Positions 44,753-57,790 of a DNA stretch of 64,000 nt are shown one piece after another (within the stretch, counting starts at the first letter, position 1; each line of letters opens with the position of its first letter). The translations under genes and the position numbers were made by a program. The stretch comes from Platerodrilus igneus (taxonomy: Eukaryota; Arthropoda; Insecta; Coleoptera; Lycidae). The stretch spans positions 454,501 through 518,500 of the forward strand of contig JARFIW010001319.1 of the NCBI GenBank assembly GCA_036346225.1, in the 5' to 3' direction. Below the pieces are notes generated by a model, which had not been told where the DNA came from, made no database searches, and worked only from the letters and a program-made list of their open reading frames with translations.

Positions 44753-45033
44753 ATAACAGTTAATAAGATGAAATAATAACTTAGACTTTATGCAAAGCCC
44801 AAATGATCATTTCAAATTGAGCTAGTAATTGAAAGAGGAATAATATAAGGTCTTGGACAGGACTTGAACCTGTATCTTGGTATTTCCTGTCCAAGACCTT
44901 GTATTTTCCTTCTTTCAATTACTAGCTCGATTTGAAATGATCATTTGGGCTTTGCATAAAAGTCTAAGTTATTATTTCATCTTATTAACTGTAATACGTT
45001 AGTATTTATCAAGTTACCTTGTGTAAAAACTAC

Positions 45034-45036
<3 letters not shown>
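44753..45036. mobile_element. Head-to-head pair of family 2 SINE fragments
   Basis: 44753-44880 is a minus-strand copy (GACTTGAACCTGTATCTTGG at its head). 44886-45036 is a plus-strand copy (CTGTCCAAGACCTTGTATTT ... CTGTAATACGTTAGTATTTA ... AAAAACTACCTAA). The two form a near-perfect hairpin. Both outer ends run into (TA)n tracts (44739-44753, 45037-45080). Confidence 0.75.

Positions 45037-45080
<44 letters not shown>
45037..45080. repeat. (TA)n microsatellite, SINE tail
   Basis: About 21 TA units directly after the SINE end ACTACCTAA. Confidence 0.95.
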
Positions 45081-45084
<4 letters not shown>

Positions 45085-46793
45085 CTAAGGCTAAGACAGC
45101 ACAGTAGAAGGAGAATGGAGATATCCTGTAATATAATAAGCCCACGGTAAATAATGGTGAAAATAGGAAATCTCCTAATAGATTGACTAGTAGAAAGTAA
45201 GCTCTGCGTAGATCATGAGACGTGTCGTGGATTCAATAATCGAATACAACACAAAAGATGATAAGTGCCACTGTATCTTTTAATACAACGACAGATGGAT
45301 AGTCTGATTGCATAAGGAAAGTGCAGAAACCTTAGGGTATACCATCACAATAGACATAAACACAAAACTTATTTTAAAAATAATTCATACACCTTCCTAT
45401 ACAACAGTAAAGATATTCAGGGTTCTACCCAGAAAAGAAACATACACTTATGAGGACACTGTTTGTGTCTTTTATTATTATAATCAAATTTAATCTTTAA
45501 TATTTCAGTTCTAATTCTTAGATGCTTTAAACGTCACTCTCTGCTGCTTGATTTTCTTTCCAATGATTAAGAAGACTGTCAGTAAACAAAATTTATATTC
45601 TCTTAGTTTCTTTTATCAGCATGTCACAATATTTACATTAATTTGCAAAATTTCATATTCTACCTAAATTTATTTAATAATATGTCTCTCATCAAGTATA
45701 CATTATTCAGTTGCATATCAGTATCTACAACTCATGAAATTTAACCTCTAAATTATATTTTCATGTTTATTTTATATTAGAATAGTACTTTAATCAACGG
45801 CAGTACTGCGATCAATTTCACAATCAAATCATTACAGATGTTTTTTAATTGAACAGCAATTAAATTATAGTATGACCAAAGGTTAAAGTTTGGCAAGAAC
45901 ATAATATATGTACTAACAAAAGTGAATAACAATCTCTTATAAAGACTATCAATTACTTTAAGTTTTATATAATTTCAAATTCTTGACTAATCAATTTCAG
46001 TAATAACTAAATTTAGGAAATTTTGATTATTCAAATGCAGTTTAGCCAATTTCATTTGTCTTAAAGTGACAGACAAACAAGTCACAAAAAATTAAATCAC
46101 GCCATTATCAAGGTACAGTGGTCTAAAATTTTAGAAGTTCTTACCAAATGTCACATGTTGAACAAACAAGGATCAGCGATGCACACAATGATTTGACCAA
46201 ATAATTAAATAGTTTAAAATTTCCTCAAAAACTTAAAAATTCCATTTCATGTTGGATTTACATTTCTTGAAATCACAACAGTCTTCCTAATTAAATTATA
46301 CTCCTCAGCTTAAAATTATATACTTCTAACTTCGATTCTGTTTCTCATAATTATATGAAAGCTGTACTACATTTTACTACAATTGCATGAAGTTGCACTA
46401 CAAGAAAGAATTAATCAAGTCTTATAAAATTATACCTTACTAACTGATATAAAGGATGATGTATACACGATTTGTTAAACAAGCACTAATTTAATTTTGC
46501 GGCAAGCCCAGGCCCACACATGAGGTCATGATTATCAAGATAATCAACAATGACCTTTACCCTAGCGTAACTAAAATAAAAGTGTTTGCAATTAACAAGT
46601 GAACGATTTTATGAAGAGAGATTACTGAGTAGGAGAGCAAGAGAGTCTGTCCTTACTATGTTAATCATATGTCACCGTAGCACCATGCAGATAATGCATT
46701 TCATAATACATGTATCGTTGTTTGTGTATTATTTAGAAGCTTTAAATAAATTCAAACAGACAACCAAACTAAACAAATTCAGGTACCAATATA

Positions 46794-47465
46794 CAGGGTG
46801 TTTCAAAATTGCACGGCACTATTTTAAGGAAGTGTTCTTTAGCATAAAATAAACATATGACCTAAAATGTACCCCTATAGAGTTGTAACCCCTTTAAAGG
46901 GCCTAGGCGAAATTAAGTTTTTTTAAGTATCTGAAGAACCACAAAAGATATTTTATTTAGATTCTTGTTGCCTACCCATGTTCTTATGCCAAATAAAATA
47001 GGCTTATCCATTTTTCGATAATAAGATCAGGAGTGTCCTATTCGAGATGGAACAATCATGTTTAACTCTATAATTTTTTGTGTGTGAGCTTTTATAAATT
47101 ATAATGCCAGAATTAGAATCTTTTGGCATTTCTGAGTAATAAAGTCACTCTTGTTTGAAGTCGATATCTGTAGCCGTTTTTGAGTTAACTGAGGTGAAGC
47201 ATAGGACACTCCTGATAATATTATCAAAAATTGATAATCCTATCTTATTTGGCATAAGAACATGGATAAGTAACAAAAATATGAATAAAATAACTTTTGT
47301 GATTCTTCAGATAATTAAAAAAACTCAATTTCACCTAGACCCCTTAAAGGGATTATAACTCCATAAGGGTACATTTTAGAGCATATGTTTATTAGAAGTT
47401 TTCTGATTATTTTGTGCTAAAGAACACTCCCTTAAAATAGTGCCATGCAATTTTGAAACACCCTG
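46794..47465. mobile_element. Foldback MITE, 672 bp, TA target
   Basis: The ends CAGGGTGTTTCAAAATTGCA and TGCAATTTTGAAACACCCTG are complementary and flanked by TA. The complementarity extends most of the way in (GTGTTCTTTAGCATAAAATA, TGTACCCCTATAGAGTTGTA, CCTTTAAAGGG, ATTGATAATCCTATCTTATT on the right half against the left), so the whole element folds on itself. The two arms are about 300 bp. There is no transposase; the TA target suggests Tc1/mariner-superfamily mobilisation. Confidence 0.8.
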
Positions 47466-47499
47466 TATATAACAAAATTTTTGTTACAAGTTTCCTCAG

Positions 47500-50400
47500 G
47501 GATCAAATGACATAAAAGATGTTAATAACTTTTTTCAAAATGACAGGTCTGATCACCCTGAAATTGTGTAACTATTTAAAAACTCTGGCAGGAAGTGTTG
47601 AACTGGGGGCAATAGACAAAAAAACTTAAATAATCCACAGCATAAAAATTGCAATTACGCAAACTTTGAAAAATATGAAAATGTTTGTTTACACAAGTTT
47701 AGCAACACAATCTTTATGGACCAAGATCAACGCTCTCACTCTGTGCACTGTTGAGAGCCTTGGAAAAAATTTGTAAATACAACAGTAATTACTTGAAAAA
47801 TTCTTTCATCAAGTAACTTGCCTTTAAATTGAAATGGTCACTTTGCAATTATAAACGTTCTCCATTCTCGGATCTGGCACACCAGTGTTCAAAATACTCA
47901 TGGTAGACATTCTAGTTAGCTACCAAATTGCAACAACAGAATTTTGAGATTATCTATAAAAAAAAAGGAAAGATCATTTAATTTCTATGCATTGTCCAAA
48001 AAGATGCGTAATAAGTGATATAATTGACATCAAAACTTAAACAGAAATGACAATTATGTAATAATTGAAAGAGTACTAAATTCAGCAAATACTTTGACAA
48101 CTGTTTCGAAAATGAACACATTAATGCACCAAAGATAATTTCAAACATTAAAAATAACAATTCTAATAGAATATGATGACTTTTAAAAATTTTAGGTATC
48201 ATAAAAATGCAATCCAAACAAAAGTGCAAAACTCTTCAAAAATGTCCAAAAGCTTTCAACAAGAAACCTGAAAAGGGGATAAGTGCAGAAAGATGTATTT
48301 ATACTGAACTGTATTGGAGTCAATTTGAAATTTTGAAAATGTATAGCTTGCTAAATATTTCACAATCTTTCATATCTAGAAAGAAGGAGTTTGGAATATT
48401 CATAGCTTTCATTTTCATTATTTTTGTATATCATAGTTAAGCCTAATGATTATTTCACAAGCTATAGTAATATATATTTTTTCAATTCTTTAGTCTAAAT
48501 TTTCTCTGCTGCAACATGATACATCAATAAATACAAGTTTCTTGAATAATAAAACTCAATAGAAATTACTAAATAAAAAACTCTAAAAGCACTCGAGTGC
48601 TACAGAACTTTAGAAAATGATGTCAAAAGTATACTTCGTTCTGTTAATATTCAACAGTTTTCGTCAAACTTTCATAATTTTTTTTCTATTCAAACCAATC
48701 CAAAGTAATAGATTAGAAAATTTGAAATCTATGACTAAATATTTTGCCACTTCACAATTTGTATTAATATAGAATAATATTTATTTTCAGGACCACCTAG
48801 TAAAAAAAAATTGAAGCTAAATATTATATAATAATTACTATCAACAATAGATACACAGATTTCTAAAACCAATATTAGTTTTACATATTGATGATAATTA
48901 ATAAATACGGAATAAAGAATAAACAATGGTAACCTATGCACTACAAAAAAACAGCAGAGCCATATCATCATTTTTAAACACTTCAATGTAGAAATGATAA
49001 CTTATCTATACACGTTTATCCATTTGCTCTATCTATTAAAAATGGTGGTGGTTATTTAATACTTCCAGTTACGCTGGAAATAACTATCAACTTTAGTATT
49101 TTCAATGCAATTCCTTGTATGTGGTTGACAATTTGAATTCTACTAATAATTATAATGATAAAATATGTACCTACATTACGTCTACATCAAACCATTTTCA
49201 AAATATTATTAATTTTCTAAAATTTTTAAGTTGCAAATGGTACTTTGTGTAAGTACAGTAAGAACTTGTTCAAAAAGCAAATCAGCATTTTAACATTTTA
49301 GTACTATAAATGGTTTGCATAACAGTTGGTTAGATTTTTTTATTCCTAAATTCGGGATAACTGCAATATTAAATTCATATAGCAATAGTAAAAATACACA
49401 ACTCCTTTTCTTCTGCAGAGTATTCAATATTTAGATTCATTCGAAAATTCCAAGATTTTATATAACATGTCCTATACCAAAACTTAGTGGTTTATGGGAT
49501 GTGCAACATAAATTGCAAGTTTGTACTACAAAAAGGAAGAAACAAAAGATTGCAGTTAAATTAAACATTTTAAACTGTTTTACAATTCGAAACAAAAGTA
49601 ACATACGTAATTTTAAATATTACTACTACTATTACATTTTAAACACTTATTTATTCTTTTAAACAAACTATCCCATGTCACTTTCTAGGATATCTTTTAG
49701 TAAATGCACGATACGTATGGTCAACTATGCGGGCACTAGCCATAAATAATTAATAAGTTTGATAAATTATCATTAATATAATTTAGAGGAGCTATTGCAA
49801 TACAACTGACAAACAATTGTTTCATGAAAATTGTTTAAGTTTTTAAAGCTCTGAATATTTATTTAAAATAGCAGAAAATGTTATTGTTCTGAAAAATGCA
49901 AAGTATTATTTTAAATTTCTTTTTAATAAACATGTCAACATACGCAACATTATGCATAATGTTATTATAAATACATGCAGAAGTTATCAACCACTAAAGT
50001 TAAGGGCACACATTTTTTCACAACAGAACAGTTGCAATATAACTTATCAGCCACTGCTTGTGTATGATAAGTTATTTGAAATAGTCATAGAATTTTTCAA
50101 GAAATCTAAGTATTTAATAATGTGTTCCATTCAAAAAATTGTAAAAATTTCCTATATGACATTAAATTTAACCAAATGTTGAGTCAAAGTATTAGCAATA
50201 AAACGTTGAAACATTATTCTGCTCTTTGAGCAGTTCTTAACGTACTTACACAAAATATGATCAACAACTAAAAAAAGTTTCAAAAAACTAACGATATTTT
50301 GAAGGTTTGATTTAACAGGTCAGGTATGTTATATGCTTTATAACTACAATTGTCTATAGAATCTATAATGTTAATCATATGCAGGATGTTGTATTTGAAT

Positions 50401-51020
50401 TAATAAAGTCGAGAGCTACTACCCACATAACCAGAAATAATAAAACGTCACCACTATCTTCAATAGATAAAGTATATTTACAAACATTATATACAAATTT
50501 TCAATTTTGAATTTGCAATACTTTTCGATATATGCCAAATGGCTCATTCTGAAGACACACACACTGTAGATGTTCAGTTAGAAATATGTCAGATAAAGAA
50601 AATACTATGCACATTATGACTTTTCACATGGAAAACAAATAAAACAAAACCTTAAAAGTAACAATTATATTCTTAATCCAGCCACATATTATAAATATAG
50701 TGGACATAGCAAATTTCAACTCAAATAGCTGCTATGATTGTGAAACAGTTGTAAAAAAACAGTGCAAATTTCAATTTAAAGTATGTTCAAGTTGAAGAAA
50801 ATAAGTCTATCAGCTTCAACACAAAAATATGCTTTTACTCTTATGATAAGTTAAAACAGTAGGTCAGCGCACTATAATATTAAAATTCTGTAGTAGATAA
50901 TAAATGTTCAGAGATTTAACATACAAAATAGTTTGCATGCAAAGAAATTTCTGTCATAGACATGAAAAACATTTTTTTGATATCAAATTTTTAAACGATG
51001 AATGCAATCTGATTATTAAA
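47500..51020. other. No supported gene; AT-rich
   Basis: Low-complexity AT-rich DNA. The ORFs at 47978-48229, 48207-48440, 48735-48986 and 49952-50182 have no recognisable domain, and their composition matches random AT-rich sequence. Confidence 0.5.
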
Positions 51021-51029
51021 GTGAAGAAT

Positions 51030-51240
51030 ATATACAACACAATGATTTGGTGATAAGGAATATTCTTAGGCTTTCTTGGGATGGGTCTTCAATATTTGAA
51101 GTAGTACACATCATGTACGCTGCTATACTTAAAACAAATCTGATAAAAAAAGTTTTTATGAAAGAATTTGGAAAAGAAAAAGTAGCTAGAAACTTATCGG
51201 TTGCTAAATATAACTAATATGTTTACTTTTGGCTGTTATA
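51030..51240 (+). pseudogene. Solitary exonuclease-like fragment
   Basis: HNDLVIRNILRLSWDGSS, then KTNLIKKVFMKEFGKEKV, aligns with HNDWVTKNIHGLSWDESS ... GEEVFVKGLEKKKLIETY of the 13.4-kb gene over about 60 residues before a stop. About 145 bp downstream, 51381-51405 reads GGGCCTTAACGCAAACTTAC followed by CTACT, resembling the Polinton-type terminus. This may be the last trace of another element. Confidence 0.5.
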
Positions 51241-51412
51241 AGCTATAAGAATTAAAAAACCAGCGCCCGTTTAATATGTATCTCCCATTGCTATATATTC
51301 AGAGAAAAAATAAAAATAAATACAAACAAAAAAAATTAAGGATAAACCCTAAAGTAATGAACATGTTTAATAGACCTAACGGGCCTTAACGCAAACTTAC
51401 CTACTTATGTTA

Positions 51413-51690
51413 ACATGCATGCACACACACATGCATGTATACACTCATACATACACCACACATGCATGCACACACACACACACACAAACATATGCATGCA
51501 TGCATGCTTGTGCACACAGACACGTGTGTGCACATGGTCACACACATTTACATGCATGCACGAATGCATGCACATGCGCACACATGCATACATATGTGCG
51601 TGCACACACATGCATGCACGCATGCATGCATGCATGCACACACACACACAGACATGCACACACACAGACACACCCACACACACATACACA
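51413..51690. repeat. (CA)n / ATGCATGC compound microsatellite
   Basis: CACACA, ACATGCATGC and GTGTGC runs over about 280 bp. The overlapping ORFs on both strands are artefacts. Confidence 0.95.
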
Positions 51691-52969
51691 TGAAGTGGGC
51701 AACTAAGTTTTTGGGTTTTGTTATCACTGAAAAATGGAAAATTTCAAGAGCAATACCAAGAAATGGTTCATTCAAAGTATCTTCTTTCTAGCTACACATT
51801 TTTGCCATCTCTCTGATAATACATTGTTGCCATGACAATAAAACAATGCGTCATTGGACGAAAACCATTCATCCAACCAATTTTGTACTTCTTCATGGCC
51901 AAGTGTAGCCCAACCAAACCACGTACCATCGACTGGAATAAGTGATAATCAAAAGAGGTTAGGTCTAGCAAATACAGTGGGTGCGGTAGCAGATTCTATT
52001 TCAGCGTTTTGATAGTGTCCTAGACGATGGAAGTGCACTGGCTTGGAGCGTTGTCATGCTGCAATATCGCTTGTTTGTGCCAGATGTCCCATTCTGAGAA
52101 TTTTTCAGGCAACGCATGGTTCAAATTGATCATATGTTGAAGGTAGCAATGCCTTTTGGCAGATTCACATGGTTTCAGCAGCTTATAGTACACGATTCTT
52201 TTCTGGTTCCACCAAATGCAGAGCATTGTCTTCTTTCCTAAGCGAGTTGGCCATGTCGTCGATGTTGATGTTTCACCAAGTCAACGTCACAATTTTTTGC
52301 GTTTGGGATTCTCGAAATACGTCCCCTTCCCATTGCCAGTAACAATTTGATGCACAAAACTCCTTTCATGCCCAAAGGCAACATTTCGGAAGTGTCTCTT
52401 CAATTTTCCATCTGTCCCTCAGTCAACTCATGCGGCACCACCATCTTCCTTCCTTTCGAATTTGTTTCCATAGCATGTAAACATTTGGAAATACCCTGGT
52501 GAGTCATGTTTAATGCCTCCGCAAGTTAATATTGTGTTTGCATATCATCTTCATCCAATAACGTTCGCAGATCCACGCACTCAATTGTTTTTTTTCGTCC
52601 AGAGCGTTCCTTATCATCAACAACAAAATCGTCACTTGTGAAGCATTTAAACCAATCTCCACAAGTAGTTTTTAATGGTACATGTTCGTCACAAGCCTCT
52701 TCAAACAAATGACATGCTTCAGGTGCATTATCTTTCAACTAAAAGCAGAAAAGTAAAACTTCTCACAAATGTTCTTTATTTATTTGGTACAAAACTCGAC
52801 ATCTTCGTTGTTGGAAACATATTTTTGTGTTCTGCTATGTGTTGGTATTATAACTGGTTATTGTTAGCGGATTCTCAAGATATTAAAAAATGCAACTTCT
52901 GTATATCAACTACATATGTCATTGGCACCATCCATGTGTGTAACCCGGAAACTTAGTTATGCACCTCTG
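51687..52969 (-). mobile_element. Mariner element
   Basis: A TA flanks each end (51685-51686 and 52970-52971). The ends contain GTGGGCAACTAAGTTTTTGG on the left and, in complement, GTGCATAACTAAGTTTCCGG on the right. Length about 1.28 kb suits a full-length mariner. The body encodes a broken mariner transposase on the minus strand. The left end lies against the (CA)n run. Confidence 0.85.
51860..52810 (-). pseudogene. Mariner transposase, multiple lesions
   Basis: The N-terminal HTH region reads EACHLFEEAC ... WFKCFTSDDFVVDDKERSGR ... LRTLLDEDDMQTQY (52738-52526). The central part, after frameshifts, holds FRNVAFGHERSFVHQIVTGN-like and GRGRISRIPN stretches. The catalytic part has LCIWWNQKRIVYYKLLKP (first Asp position of the D...D pair is Asn) and ILQHDNAPSQ (52226-52020), and the C-terminal part has YHLFQSM- and EVQNWLDEWF-like words in broken frames to about 51860. 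This is DD34D-type cut-and-paste transposase, inactive here. Confidence 0.85.
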
Positions 52970-53429
52970 TATGTTGAGTACATAGAAACATTGCCATTTT
53001 AGTTTTGGCTAATTAATATTCTAGATAGATACAAGAAGGAGAAATAATATATTTGAGTAAAATGGACAGGAATAGATAACGAGTCATGATATCTTGTACT
53101 ATAATGAATGAATAGAAAGAGGAAAGTATAGACAAAGCAAGTAAGATGGAAACTGATCAAGAAATTATTTATAAGTAAGAATTGCCAGATATAGATTATA
53201 TCTCTTGTCTAGCATGAGCCATGCTAGTTTAGCATACCATGGAGTTATCCTAACCTCATACTTTAAAACAAAAATAAAATACATAGTTGTTTTCTGTTCG
53301 TTGTTATTGTAACTTAAGATTTGTTAACAGATTAGTATAAATTAAATTACAGTAGTCAAAGTGTGGAAAAATTAAAAATGTAACCAAGATTCGTTATAAT
53401 TTTACAGGTATGAATTGTTTTAGTCGTTT

Positions 53430-53920
53430 AAGTGCATGAAAAACAAAATATTTGATACCTGTATTTCTATGTTAAAGCAGAAGCTAACATAATGCCATCG
53501 ATTTTGATTGATGAATATAGTGTAATAGCAGAGTTGCCTAAAATTAAGGAAGGAAAGCTGGGTAGAGATGTTTTGTTTAACATTTTTTGAGTGTCCAAAA
53601 GAATAGCCTGGCATTTTAGGGAAATAATTGAAAGAAGATTACCAATTCTCCATTCCTTAATCCTTCGCAAGTCTTGATTTACATTATTAAAGGCATCGAC
53701 AAAATGTGTCAATAAAAGTGATAGTAAAGTTGAATAGCATCTGTGTAACGATGATATTAACAACACTGCAGACATTGTAGATAATACATATTTTAATACA
53801 CGCTAAATAAAACTGGACCAAATACACTTTCCTAATTAACGCCTACTACCAAATTGGTAATATTAGGAAGGCGCCCGGAATTATTTTCTAATTGATGCAT
53901 TCACCCAGTTAAGTAATTTT
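53430..53920 (-). pseudogene. Non-LTR retrotransposon reverse transcriptase fragment
   Basis: In broken frames it reads VVGVN-ESVFGPVLFSVY (usual GVPQGSVLGPLLF), YTDAIQLYYHF (usual YADDVQLY; the catalytic pair is damaged), NNVNQDLRRIKEWRIGNLLS, LKCQAILLDTQKML and GNSAITLYSSIKIDGIML. The order is that of Jockey/R1/CR1-type LINE reverse transcriptases. About 150 residues remain. Confidence 0.8.
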
Positions 53921-54779
53921 AACCATAAAATTGCAGTGTTGGAAAGGTTATTTAAATATTTAGGTTTGTAACAGTTTTGTTTTATTTATTAATTTAAACC
54001 GTGTTTTGTGACTTTTATTCAAGGGAGGAGATACACCGACAATTCGGGCCTCACAATGCAAGTGCAATTGTAATAGTTTTCCAAGAAACGGTTCTAACAG
54101 TTCTAAATTTTTAATTATAATATTCTTTAAAATAATAGTGCACATGAGACACGGTAATTCAGAACTTCAAAGAGACTTAAAACTTTTAGGCCTGCAAGAT
54201 AAAACTATAAAAAACTGCTGTGCCGACGGCTAACTTGGGCATTACCCCAAGGGCAAGTATGAGAACGATAGGGTGGAAATATTCTTTGCTAAATAAAATA
54301 AAGTTAAGTTGGACGCCACTGTATTTAGGGTAGATACAGAAACCGTTTCAGAGTAGATAATTTTAAAATTTTTAATTTAACCATTCGAAAAATTGACCAC
54401 ACTAAAATCAGAATGTTTTTAACCTATAATAAATAATTTGTATCCAATAACAATATTTAATAAACGAAATAAATAATTTCATACATTTCAGTCATATATA
54501 AAAAAAATTATTAGTTGAACAAAATTTCATTACTTAATATTTAGATGAGCTATGATGATTTAGATGATTTAGATTTAGATGAAATCTGATAATCACGTAC
54601 AAATTTAATCAAAAACTGTAATTCAATTAATCTTAAAATAGTTATTAGCGAGAATTTCAAATACAACAAAGTATTAACAAAGATGTTACTTTCAAGAAAA
54701 TATACATTCGTAGTAAAAAATTTATTGATCAACAAAAAAGAATTTGATTCAAATGGATTCCGGGTCTTTCAGACTGGAA

Positions 54780-55330
54780 TGATGAAGGTTTCTCGCGGCT
54801 CAAAACTTAGCCTTTTGTGGCAAAGGGGGTTGTGAAAGAAATCCTTTGTGGGATGCAGCAAAAATAACTCACCCTTAATCTCTGGCTGCTGGCTGCTACC
54901 CTTAGATTGGTTGGGCCCAGGTTCCAGCTGATTGCTTGCAGTGATGGGTGAGCTCGGAGATGATGGTTGGCCCAGAAATACTTGGACATCAACAACGCTA
55001 GTATGCTCGAGGATATAATTCCGGCTAGAGGCTGCTTACTGGCTTGAAGAAATTCCCATGCTCTACAGAATTTGTTGGTTCTAGGAATTTTTTTACTCTA
55101 AAAATTTTGTCGCTGTACGGTATTTTGTTGACCCTATGACATTTGCTGGTGCTACAGAATTTGCTGGCCCTAAGAAATTTACTGGCCCTACAGATGGTCC
55201 TATGGAATTTCTTGGTCCTATGGAATTTGCGCTGAAATAAATAGAGATTAAGGCACTTAAATAGTTTACCACTAAATCTCACCATCAACGACTCTCCATC
55301 CTGCTCGACTCGAGGATGATGTGGAATTGA
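54780..55330. other. Moderate-GC block with degenerate 15-18-bp repeats
   Basis: 55060-55225 has about ten imperfect copies of a CTGGTCCTATGGAATTT-type word. On the minus strand they read as (K/S)F(H/L)R(T/A)-K. No family recognised. The block ends near TCGACTCGAGGATGATGTGG and may be an untranslated part of a retroelement. Confidence 0.4.
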
Positions 55331-56235
55331 TGGGACTGAGAATATGGCTTACAACAACAGTTCAACCAGGGAAAATCTTATTAGAACAAATATTTAATAC
55401 CCACCTGCCATGTGTACAAAACAAGTTGAAAACCTTGAGGTATTTTGTGATCAATAAGGTATTTACATAAACTTTTGAAAGATTACACTACTATTTACGA
55501 CCCTCCAAACAAGGTTTTGAAAAACCTGCAAATAAAAAAATAGAAACTTGCAAAAAAATATACTCGGCAAATTGTTTCATTTATTTTTCTATTGCCTTAA
55601 TATCTGTTTTGAAAAGAAAATTTTTTATATAGCCAAAAAACTATGTTCAAGCTTACTTGGCAGAATGTTAAAATCAACGTTATTAAGCGACAAGCTAAAA
55701 TCTAAAAGAATGAGGATAGTCAATTATTGTCTGTCCATAGCCAAGTGGATATCATCAACAGCTTTCCACACAGCAGTGCATGTGCTAGAATTTGCACAAA
55801 ACCCAGATTAAAAACAATTAAATAAGTTGTTTATTTGCAGATATTGTCATTTGCTGAAGTGCAATATACTCTATTGACTTAAGCAGCATTAGAAAAATGA
55901 TGTTCAGAAAAGCAGGTTGAAAATAACATTTTTAAAAAATCGATCATTATTTTAACACATTAAGCCCAATTCATTAGGACAGTTTATAAACGGTAGCCCC
56001 TGATTATTGCATAACTGCTGTAATACGTGCAAACTAAAAATTTTGGAAGTTCGACGAAGAGTGGTTGTCCTAGAAATGTTTGCCCTAACTAGCAACAACC
56101 CCTCCCAGATTTTGTTACTACCTGTTTATAAGAAATTATGAACAACTCGCAGTTTGTTTATGACAGTTTAATGAATCTTGAAAAATGAATTAACGAATTA
56201 ACCAAAATACAGTTAGATACAGAATGTACCATACA

Positions 56236-56236
<1 letters not shown>

Positions 56237-56283
<47 letters not shown>
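56237..56283. repeat. (TA)n microsatellite
   Basis: About 22 TA units. Confidence 0.95.
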
Positions 56284-56286
<3 letters not shown>

Positions 56287-56689
56287 CGCAATACCCAAAG
56301 TTAAACAACCCCTATAGACATGCGGCGTTGCAAATACAAAGAAACCAATCGTATAACTACGGACTTATCTGTACTATTAATCCAATAATGTTAAATTCCA
56401 CTAGTGGATCTCAATGCAGCTCTATTAATAGTATACCTGTATTCCACTACCCACAATGTTACTAAACTAACTTAATTGTACTGTTATCAAGATCCGTGTT
56501 TTGATAACACAACTGCACTCCCTTGCATGCTTAACCTAACTGACTTATACCTAAGTGAATAATACAAAACAGTATACATCCACAAAGTACATTACCCCCT
56601 ATAAGTTCGACTTACTACATTTGCTTTGTAATTAATTTGAACTTATACCAACAAATTGTGCGGACAGATTTTGGTCTGGCCCAATATAC

Positions 56690-57060
56690 GGTTTTAAATT
56701 ATGTACATTCTGGGTACCTAATGAGAGACCCACGAGTGTCATCCTGTACCTCATAAGAATTTGGTTCTAGTTTGGCCACCACTATACCAAGCTCAGAATA
56801 CAGTAAGAAGAATTTTCTAGTCTCTCTTTCTTCGCTGGAAGACTGGGGATGAGTGTAAGCTAGTACTTTATCGCCTATGTTAAAATCGATACATTTTTTT
56901 TATTAGCCTTTTGATGCAGCAACCTACATTTTTCGGCCTTAGCTTTCAACTTATTATATGTCAACATTATTATTTTATCCCTCAATACGGTAGGGAAAGC
57001 AATATTCTTAACGACAGGATTATCAATATCCCGTCGAATTGTGAACTGTCCTATTTATCC
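56690..57060 (-). pseudogene. Gypsy-like integrase C-terminal part
   Basis: After frameshifts it reads QFTIRRDIDNPVVKNIAFPT, LRDKIIMLTYNKLKAKAEKC, RLLHQKANK, then DKVLAYTHPQSSSEERETRK, FFLLYSELGIVVAKLEPNSY and EVQDDTRGS. This is the linker helix and small beta-barrel (GPY/F-like) end of a retrotransposon integrase. It belongs to the same relic as the protease at 57242-57790, with most of RT and integrase lost between them. Confidence 0.65.
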
Positions 57061-57241
57061 ACCTATTAACTTTATCTAATACCAAAACCCACCCTCATGA
57101 GCTGATTAACACACAAGAGCAATCCTTAAATGATATAACGACAGCAAAAACCAGTGTACCAAATTATTAAAGCATTATTTCATATTTTGAGAAATCAATC
57201 AAACAAACAACCATTGCAACTAATAGGGATGGAAGATGAAC

Positions 57242-57790
57242 CTAAATACAAAACACCATTATCAACTTCACTCTAAATAAACCATTCACTGAAGTAGAAA
57301 AACCTATATCTAATAAATCACAAACATTTTTGCCTAAAACTTGTACTGTAATATAAGGTCTATTATGAGGAGGCTTCTTTTCAAATAAAATGTTTGTTTT
57401 ACTTTTAGTAGATGAGAAATAAAAGTTTTTAATAATACACAACCAATCACTCCAATCATTTTTATCAAATAATTCAGCTTCTATCATTAAAATAGTAGCT
57501 AGAGTTTCATTTTTAATTTTAGAGGTTTCTTTTAGATTTTCTACTGGAAGTGTCATTCTTTTAACATGTTCACTAAGATGATTTAAACAAGTCGAAGTTT
57601 TTTTGAATGTATAGTAAGTAGGATTTCCGTCAAATTCTAATAAATTATTTTTGATCAACTGGAAAGATGTATTTATTTCTGAACATTCATAATCATAATT
57701 TTCTGGATACTCAACGAGATCAATTATACAACCGGGGTTAGAAGTTTCCTTCGCTAACAATCTCCTAATATTTTTCTTTTGTCATAAATT
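57242..57790 (-). pseudogene. Gypsy-like Gag-Pol fragment with aspartic protease
   Basis: A 172-codon frame ends in RPYITVQVLGKNVCDLLDIG followed by FSTSVNGLF, the retroelement protease core (usual DTG; here DIG, so the catalytic turn is altered). The preceding sequence (LNHLSEHVKRMTLPVENLKE, WSDWLCIIKNFYFSS) is of Gag-like helical type. A second copy of the protease end is at the window edge (63700-64000) and retains DTG. Confidence 0.7.

Noticed and set aside
51405..51791. Overlapping His/Cys/Thr-rich ORFs on both strands
   Set aside because: They are translations of a (CA)n/ATGC microsatellite in several frames.
54215..54331. Possible DNA-transposon end GGACGCCACTGTA
   Set aside because: Its partner end could not be located nearby, so it may be chance.
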